NCBI RefSeq assembly: GCF_000499845.2
Contig: NC_023758.2
Location: 11,939,927-12,003,926, forward strand
Direction: 5' to 3'
Length of the DNA: 64,000 nucleotides
From: Phaseolus vulgaris
Taxonomy: Eukaryota; Streptophyta; Magnoliopsida; Fabales; Fabaceae
The position numbers were made by a program, and so were the translations under genes. Shown one piece after another: positions 1 to 13,839 of the stretch (the first letter of the stretch is position 1; each line of letters starts with the position of its first letter). Under the pieces are notes generated by a model. The model was not told the origin of the DNA. It did no database searches and saw only the letters and a list, made by a program, of their open reading frames with translations.

Positions 1-630
1 GCAACAACACTCCTTTGTACTGGTATCAGAATGACGAAACGATTTTGGTCGGGTTAGAGTTACTTCAGTAGAATAGTAAAAAGGTAAAGCAGATTCAAGA
101 GAGGATAAAATCTTATCAAAGTAGACAAAAATTTTATGTGGATTAGAGGAAAAGACCGTTGGGGTTGCAACTGAAGAGACTGTATTGTTGAAAGTAACAC
201 CTACCGAGAGTGTAGGACGAACTATTAAATCAAGGAAGTTATCTCCTAAACTTTATTGGATCTTATCAGATTCTGATAATGTTAGGTTTAGTAGCTTATG
301 AGATTGCTTTACCTCCCCAGTTAACATTCCTACATAATATTTTCCATGTGTCTCAACGGAGGGAGTATACATCTGATTCTAGTAATGTGTTGGAGATGAA
401 GGATGTTCAACTCAAGGAGATACTTATATTTTGAGGATAAACCAGTTAGAATTGAAGATCATCAGAGCAAACAGCTCAAAGGCAAGACCATTAGTATGGT
501 GAAAGTAGGGTGGGATGATAAGTCTATTCATGCAACTTGGGAAATAGAAGAAATCATTAGAGAAACCTATCCCTATCTCTTTTCTGTAAAGTCAATTTTT
601 GAGGACGAAAATTTTTCTTGTTGGAAGGAA
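1..630 (+). pseudogene. Ty3/gypsy chromovirus pol 3' end (integrase C-terminus and chromodomain-like tail), degenerate
   Basis: Conceptual translation across several frames gives the typical end of a chromovirus polyprotein. A stretch around 195-350 resembles the integrase C-terminal segment (RTIKSRKLSPKL, then a degraded run ending in a FHVSQRREY-like motif). The open frame 403-645 follows, with VRIEDHQSKQLKGK, VKVGWDD, TWEIEE and IRETYPYLF, which is the chromodomain-like tail of Tekay/Del-type elements. Frameshifts and stops separate these pieces, so it is not functional. A purine-rich TTGGAAGGAA directly precedes the LTR and fits a polypurine tract. The element starts outside the window. 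Family assignment is from recalled motifs. Confidence 0.85.
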
Positions 631-2668
631 TGTAAGGACCTATAAAATAGCTTTGGAGTAAAAGTGGTACATTTAAAATGACACATGAATATGTTATTAT
701 TAAAGTGAAAAGAGTATATAAATAGAAAAATCAGTTATTCAAGTTTCATTTTAAAAGAATCGTCATCTCTCTAAACTTTCTCTTTTTCTTTCCTCTGCCT
801 TTTCTCTAACTTTTTGAACCCCTCTTTCATCATACTAACGATCAGAGTCCACTATTGAATTCTTTGCAGCGAATAACTGTTCTATCAAAATTTTAGTTAA
901 AGTAAATTTATTTTTGCTCCTTCTTCCTTTAAGTCAATTTTAAACTTGTTAGATTATCTTTGGTATAGGCTTTACATGTGGTGTTTCTAGCTTCAGGGTT
1001 AGTCCTTGTTAGTTCAAAGTTCTGGTGATATAGTTAGATCTTTGATATGGACTTCGTGGTGCAAGTTAAACTACCCTTAAGCCTTTGTAGAATTGGACCT
1101 ATTTGAGAGCACACCTGCTCAAAATAGAACCTTAGACTAGGAGATCTGAATGTGGAGGACGACGTGGCCACCAAGTTCAAATATTCTTGTAGAGTTTATT
1201 TATTTTTGGTAAAATAGTGTATTGCTTGAAATTTAATGTGAAATTGTTGAGTTTGTTAATTTTGTATAGTATATGTTGATTTTGATCTAAATAAGTTATT
1301 GAATGTGTTTTATATGAGATTGAAACTGTTGAATAGTAGTATGAATTGAATTGAATTGCATTATAAATCCTTTGAGGTATAACGATTTATGAGTATTAGA
1401 TGTTTGATTTTGAGTGACTTTGATTCAAAGATAATGAATATATAGATATATAGGTTGATATATTAGCTCTTTGAGAGTACCTCAATAATTCTTATTAAAT
1501 TTATTTTATTTTAATATTATAGGTTTATGAAATACAAGTTTGATTGTAAATTTTTGGTGAAAAATGTTAAAAAATCAATTTTTAGGAAACTCTTTTAATG
1601 AATATCATGCTCAAGAGAGAAATTTCTCACTCAAACAAAAATGAGTGAAAAAATATGATGCTCTCGGGTCTATTTTCGCTCAAGCGAGACCCATTTTCGC
1701 TTAAGCTAAAAAAATGAAAAAAACTTAAATTTTAAGATTTGCTTATGTTTTATTATTGTTTATTTTTTAAAATTAAATTTTATGTGAATTCAATTATATA
1801 TTTAATAGAAAATATTTTATTTTATTTATTTTATGTGATTTTTAAATAAAATTTGTTTTGATTGAATTTTTGAGTTTTGGTGTGATTTAATGGTTTGATT
1901 AGGTGTGTTATGAGATACGAGATACGAAAAATGTGATGAAGACATAGTATTTTCAAAAAAGAAAATATTGGGTTGAGATACTTAGAATGTGCATTGAATA
2001 GAGATTCGTATAGAAAGAGGTATCTTGAGGAATTGAAAGAGATTGATTTGATTTTATTTGCGATTTGAAATATAATCTGGTTTTACACGTCATATGAATT
2101 AACCCTGTCATATGAGGTTATATGATATTGAGATTATTATGTGCATAGTTGTGTGGATTTCACATTGAGGTAGTATGACAAGTGCATATATCTGAGTCTA
2201 AGTCGATGCACGAGTCTTCCGGAAGTAAAGTCAAGTGTCTATATATGTTGGCCAGTGAAGTTTGACATGAGAAATATGAATTTTGAATCATTATAGACAC
2301 TTGATTGCTTTAAAAAATGTATGAGAATTGATAAACTGGTGTTTGTTATTTAAAATGACATTTATATTAGAAGTTTTAGAAATAGTTAGTTTACCCTTTT
2401 GTTTGTGTTGTGTTTATTTTTTGTATTTGTTATGGTCGTGTATGTACACAAGAACAAGTGATGTTTTCCGGTGATATAGGTCAACTCTAAGTTGATGGAG
2501 CAACTTATGTTTGTTTGATATTTTGTTTTAAGTTATGTATATATTAAAATCTCTATGAAGATGAATATATTTTGAAATAGTGTATAACTGAGATGTATAT
2601 ATATGTAAATATTTAATTAGATATTGGATGTTGTTATAATAGTTAGACTGGTAAAAAAGGATGTTACA
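631..2668 (+). repeat. 3' LTR of the gypsy chromovirus
   Basis: Begins TGTAAGGACC immediately after the pol tail and purine tract. Ends GGATGTTACA, giving TG...CA termini with matching inverted ends (TGTAA/TTACA). The length of about 2.04 kb is long but within the range for this lineage. It contains CTCAAGCGAG-type inverted motifs near 1670-1700, which are common in legume LTRs as I recall them. The 5' partner LTR lies outside the window, so the target duplication cannot be tested. CATGT follows at 2669-2673. Confidence 0.65.
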
Positions 2669-3515
2669 CATGTCAAGAAAATGCTCTATTTTTCTACAAT
2701 AATTATTCCATTGGAATGTAGCAAATAGTGGAGAATTCAAGAGGGTGCTTGAGTTAGTTGCTAAACATGGTGTCAGATTTAAGCCACCATCATATCATGA
2801 ACTTAAAGTGAAATAAGCAATAGGTTGAAAAGACTAATATGATTATGGAAGAACATAAATTATTTTGGAAAGAAATGGATGGATTAACAAGAAAAGAATG
2901 ACTATACTTAATTTTCTAGTAAATAGTCCAAGGGGGATAGTCTTTTTTATGCTTCTGACATATGGAAGACAACTGAAAAAATTTAATGATGATGGATGAT
3001 GTTGTTGAGGAGATTAGAGAAGAGAAAGTCATCTAAATTCTAATCGATAATGCAATAAATTATAAGACAAAAGTTGTATTAGACACCTTGTGCAACTCAC
3101 TACATTAATTTAATGTTGGAAGATTTTGAGAAGAAAATATCACTCCATCATGAGACAATAGTCAATGGTATGAAAATCACAACTTACATCTATCCAAGAA
3201 CTGGTCTTATGCCCTTGTTGCACAAATATATTAAAGGAATAAAATTGATAAGATCAATCAATCTCATTTTGCCACCTCTTATTTGACTTTGGGATGCTTG
3301 AATGAAAATAAAGGATCACTTATTAGAATGTTCACATCGAATGAGTGATAATCTAGTTAATTTGTAAATACTAAAGATGGAGAATTTGTGAAAATTTTGA
3401 CATTGGATAAGGGATTTAAAAAAAAAATTGAATTGCATGAGTGGTGTTCTTCCCCTAATTAAGGTGTTGTGCATGGTGGATTCAGATGAGAAACCAACCA
3501 TGAGATCAAATAACA
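2669..3515 (+). pseudogene. hAT-type transposase (DUF659 region), decayed
   Basis: Translation in shifting frames reads HWNVANSGEFKRVLELVAKH, GVRFKPPSYHEL, MMDDVVEEIREEKV, a TDNA-like DNAINYK segment, FATSYLTLGCLNENKGSLIR, MFTSNE and finally IKVLCMVDSDEKPTM. This is the order seen in plant hAT/DUF659 transposase-like proteins. Many stops and frameshifts are present (for example stops after HELKVK and within the middle block). The gypsy LTR ends exactly where recognisable similarity begins, so the LTR element may have inserted into this transposon. Terminal inverted repeats were not found. Confidence 0.75.
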
Positions 3516-5533
3516 AACTAAAATTAAATTGAGGTACATAAAAAACATTATAAAACACTAGTGTAGAAGAAAGTTGAACAACACTAATAACTACTACAAA
3601 ATAACATGTAACATAAGAGTCTTATAATTAACATCTATTAGATTGAAAACATGACAAGGAATGAGCAATATGAGTATTGTCACCTAAATCAATGATTTGT
3701 CTACCTTTAAACAAAGAAGAATTGATAGAAATAGTAAGAAAAACTAACTTATCATAAAAATGACTAGCATTTAGAGTAGACATAATCATACCACTAAAAA
3801 CACTCATGAGACATTAAAGTTTTCATCCATGACATTCATGGGAGAAAATCAAAAAAAATATTGAGATGATTGAAAAAAAATCACTTTTAATACCATAACA
3901 AGGAAAAAAAATTCATTGAACATAAAAGAAATCAAAATAAGTAATGGTATATAATATCTTTAATATTTCGAAACAAAATAACTAATTATTTATAATATTT
4001 AATTATATTTTATTTTAATAGTAAATACATGTTATAAAACACCAATGAAAGAGGAGGTTTGGATATAGTTACAACTCCGGCGGATCAGAAACCAAAAGTA
4101 AATTGTGATGAAAAAAGAGAGAAGAAAGTGTAATTGAAAACGACAGAAAACTGAATTAAATCACTTTAAAAAGCATAAATGATTAAATTATTTTTTTAAA
4201 TAGAGATTAAACTAAATAAACAAAAAAAAAAAACACCATATCAATTTAAAAGGAGAAAAGACTAGTGTATTTTGACTCATTTGGTACAAGTAAAAATAAG
4301 AGGCGAAAGAAAAATTTAAGGGATCTGCACAAATTTATTTTCTCTCAAATTGGAGAAAAAAAAATATAAGAAACATTTTATTTCGGAAAAATAAAGTCTT
4401 ATTTTTTAATCATGGTTACTTTTATTTGGAATATTTATACCATTTATGGTACACATTCTCCCTTTCATTTGAATATATTTAAATCCTTATTTTCATTATA
4501 TTTCTTGGAATCAAACTCAATCAATCATTATATTTTGATTTCTGTCTTCTACTTCCTTTACTAAATTAAACAAAGCATAAAGTCATATAAATTCATAACT
4601 ACATCTTCAATGAAATTGCTTGAAAATAAAAATCCCAGTCTCACATATATAAATTGCTTAAAATTAAAAACTCTTTAAATTTAAACAACTCATACATAAA
4701 GAATCCACATTAAAATAACATTTTTGTTTATAAATAAATATTATAAACATCTTTAATTGAAAACGCTCTAGTGATTAGATATCAATATAAAATGATCTTG
4801 GAACATGAGTTAAATTTTATTCTTATACTAACAATCTTAAATTTTGAGAATGCCCTGAATTGAAATAATTGTTTACCTCAATTGGTACTTTTTACTAAAA
4901 TAAATATTAACTAGAAATATAAAATAAGTTTTTGACAACAAAAAACATTATTTGTACATTTTTTACCATGACACTTCCCGAGTTGAGGAACTTAAGACCT
5001 ATAGCAATTGGAGAAGGATACTATAAATATCTACTAATTGAAGTCAAGCAAATATTTAATAAATTAAGTTTTTATTTAATATTTTCTCTACAATCAATTT
5101 ACTATTGTTGCTATTTCATAATTTTAAAATACTTATTATTATTATGAATCTTATTGCGACAGTTGATAAATTTGATTTAATTTATTAAATATTTTACATT
5201 ATTACAGAAGAAGACACCTACGCCATACAAGTACATCATAACTTAATATTGTAATTGATATACAAATAAAAACTACGTATCTACCTAAAGGATACAAATT
5301 TTAATTTAATATAAATTGTAAATTGACGTATTTTTAACAACAATGATATGATCATGCCAATAAGAATTAGCCCAAGTGAAAACCAGCTTGGTTCGATTTA
5401 CATTGGAATGGAGCAATTTCCATTCCCATAAATTTTTGTTAATAATAATATTAATGATGATAATAACATCATAAAAGCATTGTTAAAAATGAATTATACA
5501 AAATCTACAAATAAATGGTTTTAGAGAGAGAGA
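3516..5533. other. AT-rich intergenic DNA without a recognisable gene
   Basis: No coding similarity was recognised. The short open frames here have no convincing composition or motifs. The right part (about 5150-5533) must include the 3' untranslated region and polyadenylation signals of the ISE2 gene on the minus strand, but I could not fix the cleavage site. 3516-4060 may hold further decayed transposon sequence. Confidence 0.5.
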
Positions 5534-8500
5534 TTACCCCACAAGTTCACTTATCGGAGGCCGATCCATGACAGCAGAAGCAGCCTTTGCATTGCGCTGC
5601 AACAATGGATCAATATCTGGCAACTTTGGAATCTGAACTAAGATATCAATGGTCCGGCGAAGGAGACGAGCTAAATCGCCATCATCCATTGCACAATCCA
5701 TCATTATTTCTCTCCAAGTCAACCCAGAAGCCCAGGCCTCAACCATGCCACAAAACTGGCTATCCAAACAGCAAGTGATTGTCACCCCATGTTTATCCTG
5801 CAATGCCAATAAGGCATTTCTTTGTTCATCTAATAAGGTTATAAATTTGGTTACAGTTGCGGAAGGCTCGTAAATGTAACTGTTATTTTTCCAGGGTCGG
5901 ACTTTGATACCCACAGACACTAAACTTGCGCACACTGCAGCGAGTTGTGGAGGTTTTAGATCTAGTAAAATTTTATTGCGAAGAACCATCGCAAGCCATA
6001 GCTCATTTTCTCCTCGAATTGCACCAGCGGTTTCACCAAGTGGAAATATGACATGTGTATTAATATCTAAGGCTCTGATTTCATGAATGACATTGCTAAT
6101 CTGCATAAACTCCTTCCAACCTGAGGGTTCAATCTGTTCGATCCTATTAATCAAACGTTTAGATCTATTCTTCAGGCGCTTGATTTTCTCCTCAACAAAC
6201 TTGACTGCGTCTAGAATTTTAAAATATTCTTTATAGCCTTCACTACGAGATATTTTTTTCTTCAACCGTGCAACTTTATTTCTCTGATCCTTGTAACATT
6301 CAATGGCATCTTTGTAATCTTGAGACTTTAGTAGTAGCTCGTCATTTTCTGACAAGCTACTCAAAACAGGAACATTTAAGCTCCAAGACCATGTATCAAG
6401 AGATCCTTCCATGAACCATAAACCACCATGCTCAGAGTGAGAAAGCTTATCCCAATTCATATCACCGTTATCAAGGAGAGTGCTCATAATTTCTCGAGGT
6501 CGAGCATCCCCTTGAGCCAATGGAACATTAGGAAAGCCTGTCCCATATACCGTCTTAACCCACTTTTCTGTAAATAGATACCAAGTGTTATCTGAACCAA
6601 GAGCCACATGATATGAAGGTTTAAGATCTTTATTCCGTGCAGCAGAATCTGCAACACTTGGCTCTACTTCTGCTAAATTCAATGCAAAAGAATCAACAGA
6701 AGTAATCATAGTTTTGAGTTTTGAAGCATCGAGGGAGTCAACCTTGCCCAAAAACACAGCAGGAATTGAATATTCAACTCCTTCAGAATCTCTATACTGC
6801 AAGCACAAAAATGGTAAATGTCCACTTTCGGGCTCCTCCAACAAAGGTTTCAGGGCAGACATTCTCTTTGCTTCCACCTGTTTGCGCAATTTAGACCGAA
6901 CACGCTTTTCTGATCTTAAATCTTCCAGCAATTCTGCAATTTCCTTGTATTGCCGTGGTGCTAAGGCCTTCCTGGTTTTTCTATCTACAGCTTCATCAGT
7001 AGTTTCTAACATCAGCAACTTAATTTCTTTCTCAATTTTATCAAGTTCCTCTTTAGCAGCCAGCATTACATTGCTACTAACATAATTCCCAAAACTCTGC
7101 TCAACTAATTTCCTAGCTTCTTCCAAAGTTCTCCCCGTGGAAGGTTTCATGTTACCTGATTCATTTGACCACTGAATGGCTTTCACACCAGCAAGAAGAT
7201 TCAAAACCATTCCATATGAAGCAGTAAACTGTGACACTAGAGGCTCTAGTCCAGCAAAAAGAACTTTGCAGCCCTCCTCAGCACCTTCATTAGTAGTTTG
7301 GATGAGCACTACATGACCACTTTCATCAATGCCTCTGCGTCCTGCACGCCCAGCCATCTGAAGCAGTTCGTTTGAGCTTAATGGTATACGCCCACTATCA
7401 CCCCTTTTGCTGAGGGATGAAATAACAGCTGTTCTGGCAGGCATATTGATTCCAGCAGCCAGGGTTTCTGTAGCAAAAACAACCTTAACAAGTCCTCTTT
7501 GAAACAGCTCTTCTATGAATGCCTTCCACAAAGGTAGACATCCAGCATGATGTGCGGCAACCCCTTGCAAAAGTCCTCTTATAGATGATTCTCTGACAGC
7601 ATCAGGATACAGCTTGCGGAACTTCTTCAAGGCTAGTTCAACCTCACTTGATTCACACTCATCTAAAAGTTTGCAATTTTCTAGATATTGCACAGCTGCA
7701 TCACAACCCTTCCTGCTAAAAATAAACCAAATAGCTGGCAGCATATCTCTGGACTGAAGTTGCCATAATGTATCAATTACTTGAGGAACCTGAAAAAGAT
7801 TAAGAACATACTCCATAAGAATGTATGCCCATTATTATAAATACAAAATACATCAATCTTATTTATTCAACAAAATAAGAGTGCTGTTAGCCCAAGTGGA
7901 TATCACAACCTAGATTGTACATTCAATATTAATGAATGATTATTGGATACATAAAAAGGAGTAAAAATCCCATGCTACCACTTCAACATGAAGATAGTAA
8001 GTTATGAAAGACGGGGAACAGATGTCCCATATAATCATAGAGTACGGAGTGTAAAGAGAATTTGATTCCGAGGCCTTACTTGTGATCGACGAATGGCATT
8101 TATATCATTCTTTGAAAGAGAACGTTGTTCAAACATGCTATCATCACTATCGTAGCTAAAGCGTGATCCCCGTTTCCGGGAATTCCTTTTTCTAGACCAA
8201 TCATCCTTGTAAGCTTTAGCCCCTGCAGCTTGAAGTTGTAAATAATTGAATGACAGCTTCCTGCTTTAAATAAAAGAAGAAACTAAGTTTCCATTTTTAT
8301 TCGATTCAGTAAATAAAACAAGATGACAATCTCCATTATTTAGTTGTTTACAGTTGCTAAAAAATAAATAATTCATAGCAGTTCACTTTTGTTGCTATCT
8401 ATATTATATCAGAATAGTTATATCCTTCACATTTTCTTTTTGAAAGAACACTTGATACTTGTATATTCACTATAAAACAACCATTAATCAATTCCGTAGA

Positions 8501-11500
8501 ACTGTGCAGTTATCATTATGTTAGTGTTCTCATATTGATCATATCAAATATATAAATAACTATCACAATCAATAGTACGAATTATGCCACCAAAGCTATT
8601 GCTGCAGACCGCCACCACCACTGACATTGATGTATTGTTTGCTTAAACAATTCTATACGAACATTGATGCTGCAACAATCACTACCACAGTCCACAACAT
8701 TGCTTGATCAATCACTAGTTAACAACACTAGTACTAACCTAAATTGGATACAATGGTAGCCTTTTATGCAAAATATCTCAGGGATATCAGCCCTTGCCTT
8801 ATTAATAGACAAAAATTCATTCAGTTAACCTTGTCAGCTATTGTTATTGAAGCACACTATGCATTATACTCCTGCACTTCAGAGCAGCCAAATCCATATT
8901 TCATGCTAATCCAAGCCTCTTACCATTCTCGTCAGCCCCATATTGACAATAAGTGTCACTGTGGGCCAGGAAATACTTGGAATAATCACCTTTGAACAGC
9001 AGCCTTTAACATATCATATGATCAGCATCCACAATTCAATTATCTAAATTTCAGTGTCGAATATTTAGTTCTATCCCATAACCAGACATCCTCCATCGTA
9101 TGCATATGTTAGGGGGAGTATTATGTGGAATTAGAAAAAAAAAGTTCACTTGGCAAGGACGTCATCAAACTTAGTGCTTGTTTGGTTTCACATCAGATCA
9201 AGTCAAACGTGAATCCTCTACCCATATCCGAAGGAATCTAATTTGAGTAACTTTAATTTGTCACATCCAAAACTAGATCTGGGTTTTCAAACGCCAAAAC
9301 CAAACATGCACCTGGGGCTCATAAATAACAAAAATTGATTCTTTTTGCTGCTTAAATTGGGTTTTAGAACTAACCAATAGTAGGTCCAATATGAACACTT
9401 ACACATACCCAAAAGACAGAAAGTATAACTGCCAGAGACCAACTTCAAACAAGTTTGACTCTTAGGCCATTAGCAATTCCAATTACCATGAAATTCTAAT
9501 GTTGTAAAATGAAAACAAATAGGAAAGTTTACCGATAAAAAAGGCTTTTACAGATATAGAATATATATGTAACACATAACAACTAAACTGAATAAATGCA
9601 ATGAGGATCCTAGATAGCACCTGTTCATATGTGTTCCTTTCTCGTCAAGAAGTGGTAATAAGGAATTCTTCATAGAGAAATGCCAAGTCAATGGAACTGG
9701 GCGTTTTGACGATGTTACCAATTCAGTTTCACCATGAATCTGAAAGCCAAAACATTTTGCAGAGGTTACAGCCTAGGTAGATAACCAAATAAAATTAAAG
9801 AAAACTATATTTAATTTGCTGTTTGAATTCTTTCACTAGATACAGTTCCATCAGTCAGGGAAGATGAAACTGTACTGAACACAATACCTGTGATAAACTT
9901 ACATCACACAACATGAAACCATAATTATAGAAGTCACTCTAAAGGGAGCTAATTTTACATAAAATGACGTAATTTATTTAACTAGTCCTTTCTCCCCAAA
10001 TATAGCATGAAAACAAATTTAATAAATAAAGTTCAATAACAAAGCATCACATTAATTGCAGAGTTCAGGATCCTGTACTTGAAAAATGGATAGAATATTA
10101 GCAATTTCAAGCATTGAATCTATGTTACATATCCCGAACTGTCCAAAAGTCCATCAACATGATCAACTCTATAAATTCCTTAAAAACAATATTTGGCCAG
10201 GGAAATATTTAAATGAATTATCTACAATTAAAATTTACAGATGTTTCCAATTAAATTGTGAAAAATCTTTCATGCCTAAGAACAGAAAAAAATCTTCGAT
10301 GGTGACATAAGCTTTATGCTGAAACTGATGTTACATGCTTGACACTTGTCAAATTTAAGCAGGTTTTCAGTCCCAATTTGAAGCTTGGCATTTTATTAAA
10401 TACAGTACAAATACATAAAAATAATACAATACCATCCATAATCTAGATGCTTCAACAAAATTAACATGTCATTATCCTTGATTGTAGGACATGAATATTT
10501 TTAGCTAAATTGTAAGTTTCATTTCGTTGTCCTTCATTTATATATTATGCAGGGTAACTGGTTCTCTAGTGATCCGTTTCTTATCTTACATCACCAGCAC
10601 AATCTGAATACCTGACCAATCCAGCCAGCCAACTCATCAGGATTTGCAACAGTTGCTGACAGGCAAATTAGTTGAACTACTTTTGGGCAATAAATAACCT
10701 GCAGATTTAGTCCAAACATGCATGAATAAATAAGAAAACTTGAGCAACTTATGTAACATGCAAAAGAGAATAACTCATGCTTACAATCTCCTCCCAGACT
10801 GTACCGCGAGATATGTCACTAAGGTAATGAACTTCATCCAAAACAATCACATCAACATTTACAAGTCCATGTCCAGAAGAAACATTACCAACACTGCAAG
10901 AAAAGCAGCAGTCAATAATTACTCATGTTCGCAAATGTTGATACAAATGACAAATTATCAACACCGAAAGTAGAGGAGATAGGATCAAAGAATCAATTTG
11001 ATAATGTGCCATCCTGGGCCTATCCGGAATTTGGGAAGGCTCATAACTATGTGGGTATACGGAAAAAAATCCATACGGGGTATGAATCTCGGATTTGGAA
11101 CGTCCTACGTCAAATAATGACTGAAGGTAACATCACGTGACAGGATTGAGGCGATAAAGAAACCACCAAATAAAATGCAGCAATCATCCTAAAACCTTGC
11201 CTATACCCAGAAAGGGGGATCACAGGAAGTGATTCATTTGATCTCAGCTATATTCATGGAATAACAACCCTCTCAAATCACAATTCTAGTAAAAAACCTA
11301 CAATTGACCCTTAGAAGATAATCAATCTGTTTTGCTGTTATAGGGACTTTTCAGTTTTTATTCAAGGCCTAATAAAAAGGAAGGACATTAGAAGAAAAAG
11401 GGATCGAATTTTATTTGGACCGGTTCAAAGTTCAAGGAGAAAGATAAACTCTTCAAACTTAATATAATCCAGAAAAGTCTTTGAGCCAGAACAGATAATA

Positions 11501-13149
11501 ATAATAATAAAACTTCATCTGGGAACAAATAACAGTGACGATGACATTGTCATAATCAAATTGTTAAACACAAGGTTAGAGTCTGTTTGTTTCAATACGA
11601 ATGTGAACTTTGAAATGTTACATTCCCAAGTTTTTCATAAGCTTTAAAAAAGCACTCTTGGGTATTGTTGATTCCAATGAAAGTAGTACTATCTTGTTTT
11701 ACTTTATATTTAAATGTGGAGGGCTGGGTACATTGCAATTTCATGGGTATATATAGTAAATTTCATTTCTATGCTACCTATTAAATTCCATTCCCACTTC
11801 TACTTTTTTTAAAAGTATTTCTAGGAATACTAAATTCCAGAATTTACTCACCAATCACATCCCTGACTAAAGTATTCTAGGGGTGTCACTTGGAAATGTA
11901 ATAAGATAGCTTAAAAGAAAGCTCACCGAAGATAAAAATCACTGGATATGTATACTAAACTTCTCCTAGCTCAAAACAACAATGCAGCAACTACTTCTAA
12001 CTTCTTGTGCAACACGACCTTCTCAACTTCCTAAGTATCTCGCACCAGCCTCATCGATATAGAGCTATTAATGAAATTGGAAACTACACATTACAAAACC
12101 ACAATCCCCAACCACTTCTACAGCACAATAGCAAAGACTCAAGTATCAAATAGCTAATTTCCCCATATTTGAATGCAATGTACCTCTGATACAACATGTT
12201 GCGCAATATCTCCGTGGTCATAATCAAAACCTGAGCATCCTTGTTCACGGCAGAATCACCCGTAAGAAGGCCAACATTACTGTCACCAAAAGTCTCACTG
12301 AAAATCCGCAACAAAAACCAGCAACAACTCAGCTTCCAAATAAATAGTATAGCAGTAACTCTTCCTCACATTTACACACTGACCAAAGCAAAACACATCA
12401 AATGCAGATTTTAATCATTGCACACCGAAATTCGCGAAACTTTTGATTGGACAACGCCTTGAGCGGCGTCGTGTAGAATATTCGCCGTCCCCGAGCCACC
12501 GTGGCCACCGCCGCGGCTTCCGCAATCAGCGTCTTGCCGCTGCTCGTCGGAGCGGAAACCACCACCGACGAGCCTCTCAGAAACGCCAGTATCGCCTGCC
12601 GCTGAAACTCAAGCAAACCAAAAAAACCTCATCCACACACGTTTCAATCCGAGGAAATTTCTCGTAACGAAGAGGAACACACGTTTAACGAACCTGAAAC
12701 TTGTCGATGCGAAAGTCGTAGACGGAGACCAGCTCGTCGACGTCGATGATATCCGCGCCGAACTCCCTGACTTCGTTGCAGAGCTTCTCGACTCTCTGCC
12801 ACTTGAATCCGTCGTGGCGAGCGAACACACCGGCATCGTCGTCGGGAGCATCAGCGGATACGTCGTCGTATTCGTCGGCAGCAACGTCATCGTCTTCATC
12901 TTCGTCTTCTTCTTCATCGTCATCTTCTTCTTCGTCGTCCTCCTCGGCGTCGGAGAATGCGCGAATGGTTGAGGTAGGGGACTTGAAGGAGAAGGAGGCA
13001 CGGAAATTGAGGGAAAGAGGAAGGGATCGAAGGCGAAGGAGAGAGAAAGAGAGTGTGGTGTTTGTTGGAAGAAACGGGAAAGAAGAAGAGGAAATAGAAA
13101 AGGCGTAACGTGGTGGGAGTGAAAGGATGAAATGAGTGTTGGTGGCCAT
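5534..13149 (-). CDS. ISE2: Chloroplast DEVH-box ATP-dependent RNA helicase ISE2 (DExH15), 8 exons
   Basis: Exons in transcript order: 13149-12694, 12601-12426, 12297-12184, 10893-10785, 10698-10612, 9739-9621, 8260-8080, 7789-5534. All introns are GT-AG and phases join cleanly to 1165 codons plus stop, close to the ~1170 aa I recall for Arabidopsis ISE2. Residues 1-60 are Ser/Phe/Leu-rich with few acidic residues, fitting a transit peptide. An acidic run lies at about 68-89. Helicase motifs seen are Walker A APTSSGKT (169-176), DEVH (268-271), SAT (299-301), [13 protein letters not shown] (520-532) and [10 protein letters not shown] (558-567). A long C-terminal region typical of Ski2-like helicases ends [10 protein letters not shown]. 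The family acts in chloroplast RNA processing and affects plasmodesmatal transport. The large last exon carries about 64% of the protein. No frame break was seen. Gene identity rests on recalled family sequence. Confidence 0.96.
9174..9311. repeat. Short MITE-like inverted-repeat element in ISE2 intron 6
   Basis: The left end GTGCTTGTTTGGTTT (9174-9188) is the near-perfect inverse of the right end AAACCAAACATGCAC (9297-9311), with one mismatch. The span is about 138 bp inside the 1.36-kb intron 8261-9620. No clear target duplication is visible at the borders, so the superfamily is unresolved. Confidence 0.55.
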
Positions 13150-13839
13150 GGCGGGAGAGGACGGATTTTGGATACTCCTTCTGCAATATTTCTAAATATC
13201 CAAAATCACATGAGGCCCAGTTTTCATTCATATTTTACTTCATTGTCTTTTTTGTCCTTTCACTACTCATTTTATCCATTTCTCATACATATCTGCTAAA
13301 ACATTAAAAATATTTGTCTAACAACAATAGTGTATTTGACTAAAGAATCGTTGCACAATGTTAAAGCCTTTGAATTCATCACATCTTTACTTCACCCTTC
13401 AACACAGTCTTTTTGACAAACAATGTCATTTTTCTCTCTTCCATTTGCTTCACCCTTCACTTATGCTTCTCCATTCTCTCCCTGCTGCTTGTGCTTGGAC
13501 TTCAGGCTCTCACAGCTCCACACTTAAGTTGTTGAAGCCACTACCCTTGACTACAAGAGTTAAGCGACCCAAACACATTATACTTGTTTCGATACTATGG
13601 TGCATGGTGAATAATTTATCTCCTTCTTCTCTATGCTTGGAGTCGAGACTTGATTCTTGGACCACTCTTTCAGTAAATTTTGAGATTGATCCTTGTTTAT
13701 GCTAAAATGAGAATAACGTACATGCAAAGATTTTTTGACCCTCATAGTTAACTAGATATATAGAGAGAAATAAAAGCATAATCAATAAACATATCTCTCT
13801 CTTAAACATTATCTTATTTTCTCTTAATAGGCCTGGAGA
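13150..13839. other. ISE2 5' untranslated/promoter side and intergenic DNA
   Basis: Lies directly upstream of the ISE2 start codon at 13149. The transcript leader and promoter must fall here, but no TATA box or start site could be chosen with confidence. An open frame on the plus strand at 13358-13705 has no recognisable motif and is not called as a gene. Confidence 0.4.

Noticed and set aside
12746..13108. 120-codon plus-strand frame with a poly-Ser run opposite ISE2 exon 1
   Set aside because: It is the antisense of the acidic Asp/Glu codons of ISE2 and has no independent support.
13358..13705. 115-codon plus-strand frame upstream of ISE2
   Set aside because: No recognisable motif, no splice partner and composition typical of chance; left as intergenic.
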